This document shows, one piece after another, positions 22,801 through 43,826 of a DNA stretch of 64,000 nt (positions are counted from its first letter, which is position 1; every line of letters starts with the position of its first letter). A program made the translations under genes and the position numbers. The DNA comes from Onchocerca volvulus. Lineage: Eukaryota; Nematoda; Chromadorea; Rhabditida; Onchocercidae. A model generated the notes under the pieces. The model was not told the origin of the DNA and ran no database searches. It saw nothing but the letters and a program-made list of their open reading frames with translations. Location of the stretch: contig HG738137.1 of assembly GCA_000499405.2 (NCBI GenBank), forward strand, positions 2,852,001-2,916,000, read 5' to 3'.

Positions 22801-25800
22801 AAATTTCTTGCAGTGAATCTAAACAGTTTCCTCAATTGAAAGAGCTCTCTCCAAATAAAATGTAGAATTAATGGAAGAAGTCAGGGCTCACTTCTTCAGC
22901 ATCAGACCTTTGCATTTCGATCAGCCATTTCGATCGTTCAGTTGAAAATGCACTACGCATGGAAATTATTAGTAAAAGTATGACGCTTGGCCAGGTCTAA
23001 AAATGCTATTAGTGGAAAAAAAAAAAAAAAACAAGAACAAAAACAACAGATAATAATTCAGTGCCAGAATTCATATGTATTAACAACTGAATAATAACCT
23101 CATTTACACTGAACCCAAACCATTTAACCATATTATGATCTATAATCATTCCGCAGTTGGAAGTACAATTTTGCGGATATATATAGTTGGGTAAATAAAA
23201 AGAATTCGTTATAAAAGACATCAGCCATTGGAATGACAATAACAACGCAGTTATGAAACACGCCATTACATCTAGAATAAATTTTGAATGAATTTAAAAC
23301 ATAACCTAAAGCATAAGCTGAAATTCATTTAGTTCAACAAAATAAATATTAAATTTAACAGATAAATTCCCAATACTGAAATGAACTATTCCTACATTTC
23401 TGCCCCGTAGTGATATAGATTATCAGTGACAATACTAGCAAAACAATTCCAGCGATCGACAAATAATAGCTGGCAAAACAACATAACGATATCGCTATCA
23501 AGATATCATAACTCGTCGCTAATATACGAGCAAACACACATGTAGGTCTCCATAGAATATCCACTGCAGTGCCGAGTCTGAATAGTATTTCTTTCTAATT
23601 TAGTTAAAGCTTAAGAAAATTGCATTATCAGAATATCTCTGTATTCAAAACTAAGCGATGTGAAAAATTCAAAGAACATTTCAATTTCAACACTGAAAGT
23701 AAAAAATTGGATTTAAAGGAAGTGATACGATGGCTTTATTCGCTACACTTCCTTAATTTTGAAGTCCCTTATGAATGAATAGAATTAAATAACTTGTCTT
23801 TTATCACCTCAATAAATTTTGAAAACAAAAGCGAAAAAACTAAACTATTTCAGAAAAATGTGGACCTTTTTACGTGAACAAAAATCAATAGAAACATGAA
23901 ACAGAATGGTAACCATAGGGCAGATACCAATACTTGAACTGCAGGAGATAACCATTCATTGTTTGATAATGCTAGCCAATCACCATGTATTAGAATGTAA
24001 ATATAATATAAACAAACATACAATATACCTGGAATTCGCAAGAACTACAATCTGTAAAAAAATATTTGCAAAGTAAGGTGAAGAACTAATGAAAAAAAAA
24101 ATAGAAAAGTAAAAAAATAAAAGTTTGATCGGAATCTAAAATGCAGTAAAAATTTACCTAATTTCAAATAAAAATATTTGACCTTCCGTAAAAAGGCATA
24201 AGAAGATGATGAAGTGAATGGGGAAATGTGCAATTTTCAACTTGATAGAAAAAGCAGAATTATTTCGCTGTAAAAACAAAAAAAAAAAAAAAAAAAAAAG
24301 AAAGAAAAAAATTACAAGTAAAAAAGCAGATATATGGTGTGACCCATTGCAGAAGACTAACACTTTCTAGAGAAGTTGTTGTAATAAACATTGATGTCAT
24401 AGATACATCCACAATTCTTGGTGTTGCTATATTTTCAAATGTGCTAAATGTTTTTGAGTGTCTCCCATCAAAATAACGTATCATGTAAAATGGTATACAA
24501 AGCAATACCTGAAACATTTTGAAATTTATGAAATGAAGATAACGACATTACACACTAAAGTAATCAGAAATACGACCAAGTTATAAATATTACTTTTTTT
24601 CATGACGCGTAATCATCATCTTGAGTATATAAAAGATTTAATAGTATCCACAACAATGCCAAAGTGTAACAACGCTGAACTTAAACTGCATGTCATCGAA
24701 AGGCGTCGATATCATTGAAAATTCCATAACTAACATACCTTAATTAATAAAGGATAGAAAGCAGCAGATCCCACTCCAGAATGTAATCCTAGTTTTTCGA
24801 GCATAATTCCTTGAAAATTCGTCAGACCAGAAATGTATTGAAATAACAATAAGATCTAAAATTTTTAAGCCACTGCAATTCTTAAAGTTATTAATTTAAT
24901 GCAATTAAAACTAATGATTAAACATAATAAGAAATATTGGATATTAAACAGATTTCTACTTATAAGTCTCACTAAAATCACGATATATTTTTTGCGATAT
25001 ATCATAATTTTAATGAGGTCTATAAATAGGAATCTGTTTGATGCCTAGTTTCCCATTATATCTAACCATAGCAATTCCAGTATTCGTCGAAGTACAGATC
25101 GAGATCTATTTAAAACCTGAATTTTTAGAAATATAATTGATATACTGAAAAGTAAACTTACTGAAGCAAATGTTAAAATGAAGGGTGCTCGTAACAGTCG
25201 ATGATGCCTTTCCCCAATTAATGAAAATAAGAACCATGAAACGAGAATCCATATAAAATTGAGCCAAGATGGAAAGAGAAGTGCCCAAAAAATTATTGAA
25301 ATTGGTGTTAGAAGATACATTTGCTTTATACCAATCGATTCTATTTGTACTTCACTGGTATAATATTCCGTCGAAAAAAATGATATCCTGTAGAAAACAA
25401 ACACTTTAAAATATCCTAGAAATAATTGTTTTGCAACTTCCTGAAGCTGAAAATTGAAATATTTTTAGATCTTCCAAAGGTTTCTCATGCCAATATCATT
25501 TAAAAAACCGATAGAAAAATTGAAATCTAAAAATTATTCTCTGCACAAATGCATAAATTGTACAGCACAAGTCGTAATAACTCAAATTTTGGTACTTGAA
25601 TAACAGAACCAAAATAATTCATAAACCTTTTAATCCAAAACAGGAGACTTGCCAAACAAAGTTCCGTAGCAACTCCGACATACACATTCCAAGAAGGTTC
25701 TTCACACGCACTGTAAACATCTGATGGACAGAAGAAATAGGGTAGCCCGAAGATCCTGTAAATGATTTTCTTTTTTTCAATAAAATCAAGTAGTAGAATA

Positions 25801-26322
25801 TTGAAGCAAGTTAATTATTTTAATCCAACCATTTAAAAAGGAGAAAAACGAACTATTCGCAAATGCGAATATTCGCTAAAAAATTCCATACAGTTGATCA
25901 CATCAATGTTTCTTTTACGGCAATTCGAAAATTCATAAATATTTATAACAGTCATAAAAACTTGTCATTAAAGACAATATTTACTTCTTAATAGGCTTTC
26001 AAGTGAAAAATTTTTTAAAATAAGAAGAAAAAGGAAACCTTTTGAAAGTAATGTTCAGATTTCTTTGTATGTAAGTAATCTGTGCAAGAAGTAGCACGAA
26101 TAGATGTAGTGCTAAGCAAGCTATAGCCAAATTGATAACACCTGTAGCGGGTGTGAATATTCGGCGAAATACAAATGTTGCATTCAAGCAGAGTGAAATT
26201 ATGAAGAGAAGAAGATGAAAATAACTCTGCTGCGATATTGCGGTAAATGCGAGAAGTACAAGACCCGTTAGGCGTAAATTCAATCCTTCACGCCGATAAT
26301 CCAATACTTCACATCGATCCAT
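13802..26322 (-). CDS. pezo-1: PIEZO mechanosensitive cation channel
   Basis: A very large multipass plasma-membrane protein that opens a cation pore when the membrane is stretched. Exons read exactly at the 5' end are 26322-26039 (start ATG at 26322, first membrane segments), 25755-25627, 25387-25162, 24855-24739, 24508-24362 and 24267-24158. At the 3' end they are 16017-15858, 15563-15378, about 15240-14905, 14803-14520, 14388-14229 and 13981-13802. Between them more exons encode membrane pairs, for example 20271-20570 ([20 protein letters not shown]), 17173-17700 ([17 protein letters not shown]) and 16730-16904 ([20 protein letters not shown]). Family hallmarks are [13 protein letters not shown] in the anchor; FPTRKGRP before the outer helix; the extracellular cap at 15.2-14.5 kb; the inner pore helix ([19 protein letters not shown]); and the C-terminal domain with [11 protein letters not shown]. 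Neither end is truncated. Full exon joining in the middle was not attempted, and the junction near 15260-15378 is ambiguous. One intron (about 21.2-22.3 kb) carries tandem repeats. Confidence 0.95.
21600..21845. repeat. Degenerate tandem repeat in a pezo-1 intron
   Basis: About four diverged copies of a unit of roughly 60-70 bp with the core ATGTCTTAAACTCATTTCC, followed by GCAATGTATCA and TTACAATCTT. It lies between the pezo-1 exons at about 21.08-21.17 kb and 22.33-22.54 kb and shows no coding potential. Confidence 0.7.
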
Positions 26323-27571
26323 ATACTCAATATTATGTCTTAGTCATATTCATGTCATTTGTTTCCTGTTTTATGAAGTGCAAAATCCATGATGCTAATT
26401 ATTCAATAAGAAACGTGATATTATCAATCCATCAATAAACAATCAACATTCTCTCTAATAACTTGTTGGATTTTTCACAAGTGTCAAATATCATTAATTG
26501 GAAAAAAATGAGCTGTCACGCTTTCATTCGTTGCCGATGAATTTTAATTATTGATATGATTTTAGCCTTCCGGATGAAGGAATCTCTAAGCTTTTCCCGA
26601 CATCTTTGTGGTCATATTTCGGGTAAGTAAATATTTAAGCTTCATAATAAGCATCCAAGCTATGGGTAAATTAATCCGGATAATAGTTAAGTAGGATTCT
26701 TCTTTTTCTTTTTTTTTTTTTGAAAGAAAGCATAACAGCTAAATAAAGTCAAATCCTGTAGAATATGCTGCGAAAGAACTACATGATTGCTAGGTGGAAT
26801 CAAACCCAAGAATAGCAAATCGAACGTTTAACTGAATGTTGGCAACTTGCCAAAAAATATACTTCAACTTAAATTGGAATATTTTTTTTATATTGTAGAA
26901 TTTGGCTCATTCTATATCATAAAAATGTCAAGAAAAGCTGAGATTTCTTAGACTTTTGATCCCTAGTCTCGGGACCTTGTATATTTCTGGAAAATTTCGG
27001 AATTTTCTTGCATTTTTAACGTTATTAAAAGATTTCATTTCGGCTAAATTTTACAATCGAAACAAGAAATCTTCATCCTGATAAAATGCACCAAATTCTT
27101 TGCATATCTTCATAAATTTGCAAAAACGGTTTGTCTTTCCAGAAGTCCATTCTTCTGATATCTGCCTACTAACTTCTTATGTTTTTCGTCTTTTCCCCTG
27201 TGTTGCTTGCTCATGTCTATTCAAATTGGCTAAATTCTTAGGTTTATTTGCAACAAAAGCTTAATTTTGTTGAGATTTTCAGAATTCCACCATCTTCTAT
27301 TTGCTAAAGGAAAACAGCAACAATATTTGCCGTATCTGCATCTAGCTTTCTCCGCAAATTAAGTAAGTATTAAAGTATTACTTTAAAGGAATTGATCCAT
27401 TATCCCATCTGTTTTGCCCATCCACTTTTAATGAAAATTAACGAACTGTTCCCAATGTCAAACTGTCACTGTTAAATTATTGAAGCATTCAGTGGGTGTC
27501 AGTTGAGAAGCAAAATGAAATTAATTGAATTTTAGATATTTCTATGTTATCCTCCTTATAAGACAGATGGA

Positions 27572-27609
27572 TGATGTCATACTTTTCCGGGAATCGGTCA
27601 CTGACGTCA
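27572..27609. promoter_or_regulatory. Candidate CRE pair (TGATGTCA and TGACGTCA)
   Basis: A perfect palindromic cAMP-response element TGACGTCA lies at 27602-27609, with a one-mismatch half copy TGATGTCA at 27572-27579. CREB/ATF bZIP factors bind this sequence in animals. It is 1.25 kb upstream of the pezo-1 ATG and 4.7 kb upstream of rskn-2. An 8-mer in 64 kb could occur by chance, so function is inferred only from the pairing and from the CArG-like site nearby. Confidence 0.35.
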
Positions 27610-27674
27610 TCTTTTCAATAGCCTGGCCCATTTTTTGAAAAAGGCCCAGAAAGGGTTCATTTCATTGGCATTGG

Positions 27675-27686
27675 CCTTATATAAGG
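27675..27686. promoter_or_regulatory. CArG-like 12-bp palindrome
   Basis: CCTTATATAAGG is a perfect palindrome resembling an SRF/MADS CArG box, but with eight instead of six A/T bases between CC and GG. It lies 66 bp from the CRE and within a local patch of GGCC-containing sequence (27620-27720) that is less AT-rich than its surroundings. Confidence 0.25.
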
Positions 27687-28679
27687 AATGGGCTTCTATC
27701 TAGGCCTAAGCTTTAGAAAATAGCCCTTAGATTTGAATTTGCCACAAAATTCGGTTCATAACTCTTTTTTCTTCTAAAATATTTGAAAAATTCCGAGAAA
27801 TTTTAGGAATCCATTAAACCAAAGCGAGCAAATTTTTCTTTTTCATTTAAGTTTAGTTTAAAAGCAACAAATTACGAGAAGGTATGAATAAAAAGAAAAG
27901 ATACAATAAGAGTTAAAATTGAAATTTGATGATAATTTGATGAAATAGAATTCCTAGAAATTGTTTTTATTGCATTTTTTTTTTCACCTAATCTCTTCCC
28001 CCATTGATTTATTGATTGAACTCGAGAATTTACTTTCGTCACAGCATTCCAAAATGGTTTTTGTTTCATTTTAATTTAAGAGCGATAGATCAAGAGAAAA
28101 AGACATAAATAAAAAAAAAAAAAGATATAATAAGAATGAAAATTGTGTTGTAATAAGGAAAAAAGTACAAGTAGCTGAACGCCTATTTGGGAATCCATCA
28201 GATCAAAGCGTAGCATTTCTACCTTCGAATCGTTGTTCAAATTACCATCAAACTAAGATGAGTAAAGATTTTTGGAATTCTGAATTTAAACTGAATACAG
28301 CACAGAAAAAGTTCCATCAAATCCGGTTTAAATTTAAAATTTCTCAACTGGATTCCAATCAAAATTACGATATTTATTTTAGTTTTTTTTTTTCTTTCAC
28401 ATAGCTAGGTTGTTCAACTGTGATTCCTTTCTTCTAATTTTTCTTCTTTTGATCACTACTCGATCTAATAAGTTTATTGACTTATTGAAACAAATCCGTA
28501 GTTGAAATAGCATGTCAAAATATTGTGAATTTTCAAATGGACCGGCATATATGAAAATTCCAAGAAATTCTTTCAGGACCCACTCTCCTGTTGTCTCATT
28601 TGTTTTCAATGATGTCTGAAAGTGGTTCATTTACTCACTCTCAGGTTAGATAGTTTTTTACTTTTTAACGCATATTTAC

Positions 28680-28910
28680 CCATTCTCTCGCTATCCCTCA
28701 CCTCTAATTCCACAATCGCATCTCCACGCAACCGCATCTCCCCGCTATCCCTCGTCGCTAATTCCGCAACCGCATCCCCCGTTGTTCCTCTCCCTTACTT
28801 AGTACCTATTTCCCCGCAGTCCGCATCTTCCCTCTATTCCGCAATCCGCTTCCTCCTGCTTTTCCCCGCAGTCTGTATTCCCCCACTACTCCTCGTCCCT
28901 AAATACTGTC
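28680..28910 (+). repeat. Pyrimidine-rich repeat island
   Basis: A C/T-rich patch built of diverged copies of words such as CGCTATCCCTCrTCGCTAATTCC and GCAACCGCATCTCCCC, with a partial period of about 55 bp and later CCGCAGTC/CCGCATC motifs. It is far richer in C than the flanking DNA. The open frame across it is Ser/Leu/Pro-rich low complexity with no homology I recognise, so I treat it as repeat and not gene. Confidence 0.6.
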
Positions 28911-30230
28911 TATTCTCGTGCAACTGCATCTGCTGCGTGCATGCTATGAAGTGCTAAATGTCCTATTTATCCAGTACATACAGAGATGAATTATCATCGT
29001 CCACTTAAACTTTCATGTCGTCATCGTTTTCACTCATTTTGTTTTGCTTGTTTGTTTTTTCATAATCATTGATGTTTGATTGCCAAGCTCGAACTCTCAG
29101 TGATACGAGGTGGAGTGAGAAGTATAGAGTAACAAACAACATTCTGACAGCTCTATCGTTATCCTAAATGTTATAGTCATTATGACAGGTGCAAAAAGAA
29201 ATCCAGAAATGCACCTAGGGAATATTTATATTGAACAATAAAAGGAACTTTAAAACTTGAAATTTATATCTTCACTTCTTCACTTCTACTACTTCATCTC
29301 GAATACAAATTTGTATTGTACGGATGACAAGTGCTACTATCGTTATACGGTATGAAAAATATTTTTACTAAATTAGCAAATATGAAACTTCAACGCACTT
29401 ATTCATATAGATTCGACAAGGTGATAAAATTAATTTATGCGAAGTCTGTCTAAGTTCATGGATTGGATTATCATACAGAGGGAATTGATGTGAATATATA
29501 TTATAAATTAATCATAAATGAAAAAAAAAATGGAAAATTTTATTTTTTAGTCTAAACATCAACTTATTGACAAGCAGCAATTTTTCTTGCTAATTAATAT
29601 ATCGAAATGGTATGTTATACTTCATTTTTAGAAGCTAATATATACCATAGTACTATATTTTTGATATAATAAAAAACAATACGATGGAAAAATAAAAGTT
29701 GCAAGTTATAGTAAAAATTGAGTTACTAAAATTGTTAGATAATTTTGTTTCTACATCTATTTGTTTTTTTCTAACTTGATTGCTATTTAACGGTAGGAAA
29801 ATCGTGATAGTTTTTTATAAAAACAAAAAGTAAAGGATATTTGGAAAATAATGAATGTTTGAATTAAGCAAAGTTTGCTATGAGATGAATCATTTCGTAT
29901 GTCTGAGGAAAAGTTGCTGAATAAGGCTGTTTAAGTTTTCTCTCATGTTGCCATCCATCTAATAACCAGTCATCTATTCCAACCAGTCGGTCTTCATTTG
30001 TTTCAGTTATAAATGTCTTTTTCACGGGAAATGTGTCTTGTCGTCGTCACGATCAGCAATACATCACTATGCACTTTTTATCGAATTTAAATGAAAAACA
30101 ACTTTCTCCCTGATCTTTATTCTGTTTTAAAGAGATTTACCGTCATAAAATTCTTTTCATTCATTTCAGAATAAATTTGTTGTTTTTATTGATTTGAAGT
30201 CCTTATTATACATTTTTATTATTTTTTTTT

Positions 30231-30264
30231 GTTTTCTTTTTTTTTTTTTTTTTTTTTTTTTTTT
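30231..30264. repeat. Poly-T tract
   Basis: An almost pure run of T (with a TTTTGTTTTC lead-in from about 30213) in the pezo-1/rskn-2 intergenic region. This is the longest homopolymer in the window. Confidence 0.9.
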
Positions 30265-32295
30265 GTTTGTTTTGGAAAAGGAATGGAACAAAGCAATATG
30301 TTATTTTCAGTCAAGATGGCTTTAGCTTATACCTAGCAGTTTTCTTCCATTTCCTTCCCATGAATTTTGAGCATCTTTTTCGTTCCTGTGACTTTGAGTG
30401 AATAATGTCTGAAGCTGAAGTATGAGGAAGGCTGTAAAATGAGAACTCTCTAATCTTATTCTGATTAAACTTCCAAGCAAATGAATGGTTAGAAAATTGC
30501 TCTTATCCTGTGCTTATCGTTATGATGTCTTTTAATCGTCATGCTGTGCAGCTGTGATTAAGGTAAGTTCAACTTCGATAACTTCAAGTAAGCCATCAGA
30601 AAGTTGCATTGTTGACTCATTCTTCTCGACCAAGTTTGCATGAATGGCTGGGATGGTGAATCACGTTGTTTAAATAACAAGTGACGTATAATGATAAGGA
30701 AATTTTGTTGGAACGTCTTCTAATAATAAGTTAGTGCTTCATATGTGAAGGCTTACTAAAAATTTCAGTGAAACATCGATAGAAAAGTGTCTAGAAATCT
30801 TCGGCCAAAATAGCTATTTCTGTGACACAGATTGCTTAAAGTACATCAAAATTACTGAACTGATTGTAGCACATCAATCTTTTTCTGTAGAATTGAAGAT
30901 AGTCTTAATTTTGAGAGAGAAATATAATGATTAGTTTGAATTTGCGAACGAAATAACGAGAGTGATCGGATGATATTTCGTGATCGGATGATATGGTTTG
31001 ATATGGAAAATGATAAGATATGCTAGGGATAACATTTGATCCGAGGAATAGATAAAGCAAAAGTGAACCTAAGTTGTGCAGAATACAGGATTTATAGAAA
31101 TTCAATTCGGCCATCAGGGATAGTTTAAGAGTTTGAAGATATGCATCGTTGTACTCTGAATATCAAAAACCTGAAATTGTCATATTATGAATGATAATGA
31201 ATGATTTGTCATCGGTTACCAGCTTTGTTTACAATATATTTCGGTGTTATCTTCTTTTACTACAGGAAACAATCGCGTGTGATAGGCAAGAATGTTCATT
31301 GAAAAGTTGTTATCAGTGCAGATCGCGTAAGAATCAATAAAAGACACCGAGAAAACTACGTAGTATCACGCTGAGAAGAAGAAACTTCTTCAACACATAC
31401 TAGATAGCTCAGGTTTATGATTACGACATTAACGAGATTTATATCGATGAGGCTTATGAAAATTTCGACAGTGCTACTGTAAACTGACTTGAAAAGTTGA
31501 ATTCAGGACTAGAAAAGAGTCAAAAATAGGTGTTCCGATTGAAGAGAAGACAAAGCTTAAGAAAGATTACTACTATATGGACAGTGTTGCAACATAGCGG
31601 GAACATTTTTTATTTAGCAAGTCTTTGTTTCAGTTAATTTTATATCCCTAGTATATCTACTGCTTTTAAATAGATCATAATTATCGATAATTAAGCTTGG
31701 CGTAAGACACTGAAGGTCACTGGAGGATATTTTATTGGAATCAATTTGAAAACCGGTAGAAATTTGGTTCCAGGGTTTTGATATATGTTAAGAAAGTGTT
31801 ACAGTGTAAAGTTTGGAAAGGTATTGATCGTTTGACATAATCTAACATCATTTGAGTACTCATTGTTCCTTTGTATCTTCTGATCAATTTTGTTTCGGAT
31901 CACATTTCCTGATCACATTTTGTTCGCTTTGAATCCCAAATTTTTCTCTTCAGCATGTAGAAATGCCAATGATTATTGGATGTTAGATAATACACTTACT
32001 GTCTTAAACTTTTTTTTTCTCAGAAGATCATTTCTTATGTGCAGTTTTACACAGACTTTGCAGCAATAATATTGACAATTATAGAATAGTTGTAATTAAA
32101 TAGTATCGAAAGTATTCATCAATTTATCGTGGTGGTGATTTTCATTCCATTCATGCTGTTGCTATCCTAAAGAATCTAAGAATATCAATGAATATTTTTA
32201 ATGAACATGAAAATTTGATATTCGTCGGTTTCTGATGTTTTCGATTTTGTGATTATTTTCAGCATGGAGCATGAATGATAATTATAACTGCTTGT

Positions 32296-32304
32296 TGTTT
32301 CCAG
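32296..32304 (+). other. Probable SL trans-splice acceptor of rskn-2
   Basis: TTGTTTCCAG ends 4 bases before the ATG at 32309. A strong acceptor this close to the start codon, without an identifiable upstream exon, is typical of nematode trans-spliced genes. Confidence 0.55.
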
Positions 32305-32308
32305 GAAA

Positions 32309-37780
<5,472 letters not shown>

Positions 37781-39733
37781 TTTCTTAATTTAAAATATAA
37801 ATCGATTAGAATTTTCCCCTATACGTAGCTAGTGAACTGCTTATTAAAATGGTACAATCAGCACTTATCGATAACTTAGCAAATTACATGAAAATCATGA
37901 CTTATATGACTTCATTGAAGGATACGTGAAAACGACAACTTTCAGCTTAGATCTCAAAATTTGAAGTTCCAATATTGGACCTGTTTGGAACTACATTTAT
38001 TCTTTAACAGTGTAATGAAATTTTATGGTTCTTATCCTATTGTTTTTCTTTATATGTGTCAATGAATATTTTGAATTATACTTTCTCCTCAATGTTTCTT
38101 TCTTTTGGAAAAATTTCGAAATGTTATTTTTCTGTCCAAATTTTCTTGAATATGAAATATTGATTTTACACTTATGATTCTAGGAATAAATTATCATTCA
38201 TGCCTATCCCCTAAATAGACTTATTTCCTTTAAGAACGATGTATATTCTGATAATTTTAACATTTTTAAGGGATGGGATAATCATCTATAGGCCTAATCT
38301 TTTTAATATGTTTATATAATGTATTTGCGGCCAGTGTGATAGTTACGGTTCTACAATTTCTGTGATTACGTACATTCCTTTAAAAGTTTTCTATTATTTT
38401 CTATTTTCGATATTAGCTCATCTGTTTATATGTACATAACTCATCTTTTTTTCAGCTTCTCTGAAATGTATTTCTGTTTCAGATTTTTCAGAATTCAGAG
38501 AAGCAGGATGATAAGATAAGGAGCTTAAACATAATTTGATTCATTTAGTCTCTTTTCCTTAATTGTATTAGTAACTATATTTTTCGTCTTTTGTGCTAGC
38601 CTCTAAGCTCTAGGAATCATGTTGGTTTTCTTCAGATAGAGGAAGCAAAGGAAGAAAAATATCTTTATTATCTCTTTTTAAAAATTCCTGTCTTGATCTT
38701 TCCTGCATTTCTTAAATGTCGAGTAACTAATTATTCAATAAACATAATTTTTTTTTTTTTTTTTGTTCAGTGGTTTACTAAACAGAGATATTTAAAAAAC
38801 AAAAATTCCGTTTTTTTTTTTTTTTTTCTTCACCATGATCAAAATTATGATTTTTTGTTACAAATAGATTGTATTGGTAAGGAAAAATTTGTGCTTATCG
38901 AATGAAATTATGTTTTAACTTCCTTTCTTGTTTATTGAGCTTTTTGTGGAAAGTAAATTTGTGAGGATTTCATAGAAATCGTAAAAAGAATTCGAAATTT
39001 CGCTTTTTTGAAAATATACACTGTTCCTATATCTTTTTTTGAAGGTGTTATGCCCTTTGATATCACGTTAAAAGTAGTTTGAGGGAAAACTCTTGAAAGT
39101 TTCACTTATTCAAAACTTATTTTCAAACACTAAGTAATGTGCTTTATTCAATACCGTAATATTTGTAAAACGCCAAAAGTACGCGAGGAAACAGAAGAGA
39201 AGGAATTACAATTAAAATATGATTGAAAAAAGAATAAAAAATAAAACAATATTTTAGAGCAATTGAAATTGGTTGTAAGGAGAAGTATTTGGAAGCAATA
39301 GTATTTGTTTCAAAATAGAAGGGAAAAATCAGGTTAGAAATGAATTATTTTCTCTTTTAGTATTTTCCAGATAATATTTTAAGCGAAAGGCAAAAAAACT
39401 TTTTTCTAATGTAAAGCTGGTATTTGTTTATTTTGAACTTGAATAGAAATATCATCTACGTTTTTTGAAAACAATGTTTAAACAAGATAACTAACATCAC
39501 TGCTTTTGCAAATACATTATTCTCTCACTCATGTTTCCTTGATGGCAGGGATCGAATGACATCAGTTTCTGAATTTCTTCAAGAAAATTAAGGAGCCTTT
39601 TGATTCTCATTTTTCCACATGCTCTTTTTCACAGAACTTAGTCGTGATAACACGAAATATTATAAAGACATTTAGTGATACAAAAGTTAGTTTATAATTA
39701 TTTGATAATTAAGTTTGATCATTGCAAACCTAC
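37781..39733. other. Convergent intergenic region, rskn-2/dod-18 3' ends
   Basis: Holds the rskn-2 3' UTR (AATAAA at 38185-38190) and, on the minus strand, the unresolved 3' end of dod-18. Around 39545-39640 the minus strand has a frame reading MRIKRLLNFLEEIQKLMS that looks coding, but no acceptor in the required phase was found. T-runs lie at 38749-38764 and 38812-38828. Confidence 0.5.
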
Positions 39734-41223
39734 CTTTTTCCAAAGAGTTCTCATCAGTCGGTTTATTGGTAATCCAATAACATTATAATAACAGCCATCA
39801 ATCTTTTCGACAAATATTCCTCCACAACTTTGAATACCATAGGAACCAGCTCGACCACTTGAAAATATTAGAATTTATAAAAGATTCTACTTGTATGTTC
39901 TTCTAAATTATATAAAACAAAGAAAGAAGGAATGAATTTGAATAAAAAGAAACAGAATAACAAGTAGAATCTTGTTTAGCCCAAACAGTACTTACAGTGG
40001 TTCGCCAGAGGCAACATATTCTTCGATAACAGTTTCCGGAATACGGCAGAATTTTACAGTTGTTCGTTCCACGAATTGTTCATATTGCTGATTATTATCT
40101 ATGATCATAACGCCAGTGTAAACATCATGCACATTCCCATTTAGTCTGAAGAAAATAGAAGATTGCGGGGAATCGAATCTGTCATGAAAATGGAAGATTC
40201 CTGATGATTCATAGTACTGAGAAGGGAATTTAGTTCTTACAATCGATAAATCCGATGGCCTTTTTGGAAGAACTAATCAGAAATTGTTCATTCATTCTGC
40301 TCTCGATATTGTAAAATACAGAAATGCTTAGAAGCTAGATAAATGATGAAAGATTTTATGACATAATGAGAAATGCTGAATAGAAATTGCACCTGATATT
40401 ATATTAGCAGAAGATTTATACCTAATTTTTGTCTTGAAAATTTAGAATTAAATTTTAGGAATACCTCCGAAGAGTGGCTCGGGCATCCTCTTTATCAATT
40501 GGCTTGCCGATAATATCGTTATCAAATACGACCACCGTATCACAACCAATAATCATATCGTAATCTTCGCTATTCTGAAAATCGGTATGTAAAATTCAAC
40601 TAAGCGAGAATGAAATTATAAAAATCCGATTATATAACAGTAATGTTCTTAATTTTTTTTTTTAATCTTGAAATGCGTTCATTGATCTTTACAAAATTTA
40701 ACAAAAATTGATCGAATAATGATTGAAAAAATTTTTTAATTCTTTTTTGTTACATATTCAACTTTGATTTATAAAATATTAAGAAGAATATTAGTACGAA
40801 ATATTTGATTCTTATTTTTATTACAATTTCTAAAATTTTTGATTTTAAAAAAATAATAAAAGATCCAATTGAAAATTTGGAAGTTTGTATAAATTGAAGT
40901 AGTTGGCAAAAGATATAACCATAAGTTTTGCAATCGTCGCTGCTTTCATACGTGCTATTTCACACACATATTCATTAGCAGGCAAGTCTTTACTTAAGTT
41001 TTCATCGCAATTTGATATTCGTACAATAGGTTCTATCCCCTAAATCAAATTGATTATTTAAATGACTTAAAAAATTGAATCTATTTTTCTTAAAAGTTTG
41101 CTAAATTATCGATTTCTTAAAATTTCCTTTTTTCAATTTCAGAGAGCTCCAAATCATACGATCTGTTTAAGGAGTGTCAGACGTTGTTCGGAAGCACTGG
41201 CAAGAACAATTCGAAGCGAAGCA

Positions 41224-41246
<23 letters not shown>
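39734..41246 (-). CDS. dod-18: Maf-family nucleotide pyrophosphatase (ASMTL N-domain-like)
   Basis: Maf proteins hydrolyse non-canonical or pyrimidine NTPs to NMP and PPi, cleaning the nucleotide pool. Exons on the minus strand are 41246-41160, 41039-40920, 40574-40465, 40145-39996 and 39857-39734. They join in frame to 197 residues. Motifs are [18 protein letters not shown] (12-29), [18 protein letters not shown] (Asp81, the conserved DTVV aspartate), VYTGVMI, and [13 protein letters not shown] followed by GLPINRL. The usual SPRR is SEQR here, so only the SxxR frame of the motif is kept. The C-terminal exon is unresolved: either a short tail from about 39640 (FCEKEHVEK-stop, weak acceptor) or the frame at 39545-39640. 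The ATG at 41246 is the only Met upstream of the core in this frame, and it places the first exon in antisense to the ABHD18 first exon. Confidence 0.9.
41128..41142 (+). other. Probable SL trans-splice acceptor of the ABHD18 gene
   Basis: TTTTTTCAATTTCAG is a strong acceptor on the plus strand 81 bases before the ABHD18 ATG at 41224. Use of it would give a 5' UTR (41143-41223) complementary to most of the dod-18 coding exon 1. Confidence 0.5.

Positions 41247-43826
<2,580 letters not shown>

Larger units (their letters stand above)
26323..32308. other. Divergent intergenic region between pezo-1 and rskn-2
   Basis: Nearly 6 kb without a supported gene, between two start codons that point away from each other. 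It contains a CRE octamer at 27602 and a CArG-like palindrome at 27675, a pyrimidine-rich repeat island at 28680-28910, related A-rich segments near 27806-27910 and 28100-28220 (shared GGAATCCATyArAyCAAAGCG and GATAyAATAAG words), and a T-run at 30231-30264. It should hold both promoters. No TATA box or noncoding exon could be assigned. Confidence 0.55.

Noticed and set aside
25045..25137. Possible extra pezo-1 exon reading [16 protein letters not shown]
   Set aside because: The exon ending TFAS at 25162 joins directly and in phase to [10 protein letters not shown] at 24855, as in PIEZO proteins. The extra segment would end in a stop.
26780..26830. B-box-like string on the minus strand (GGTTTGATTCC) suggesting a tRNA
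   Set aside because: The T-arm does not pair properly and no acceptor stem or anticodon arm could be folded around it.
28622..28957. 111-residue plus-strand open frame, Ser/Leu/Pro-rich
   Set aside because: It is a translation of the pyrimidine-rich repeat island, with no family, no splice context and no Met-proximal acceptor.
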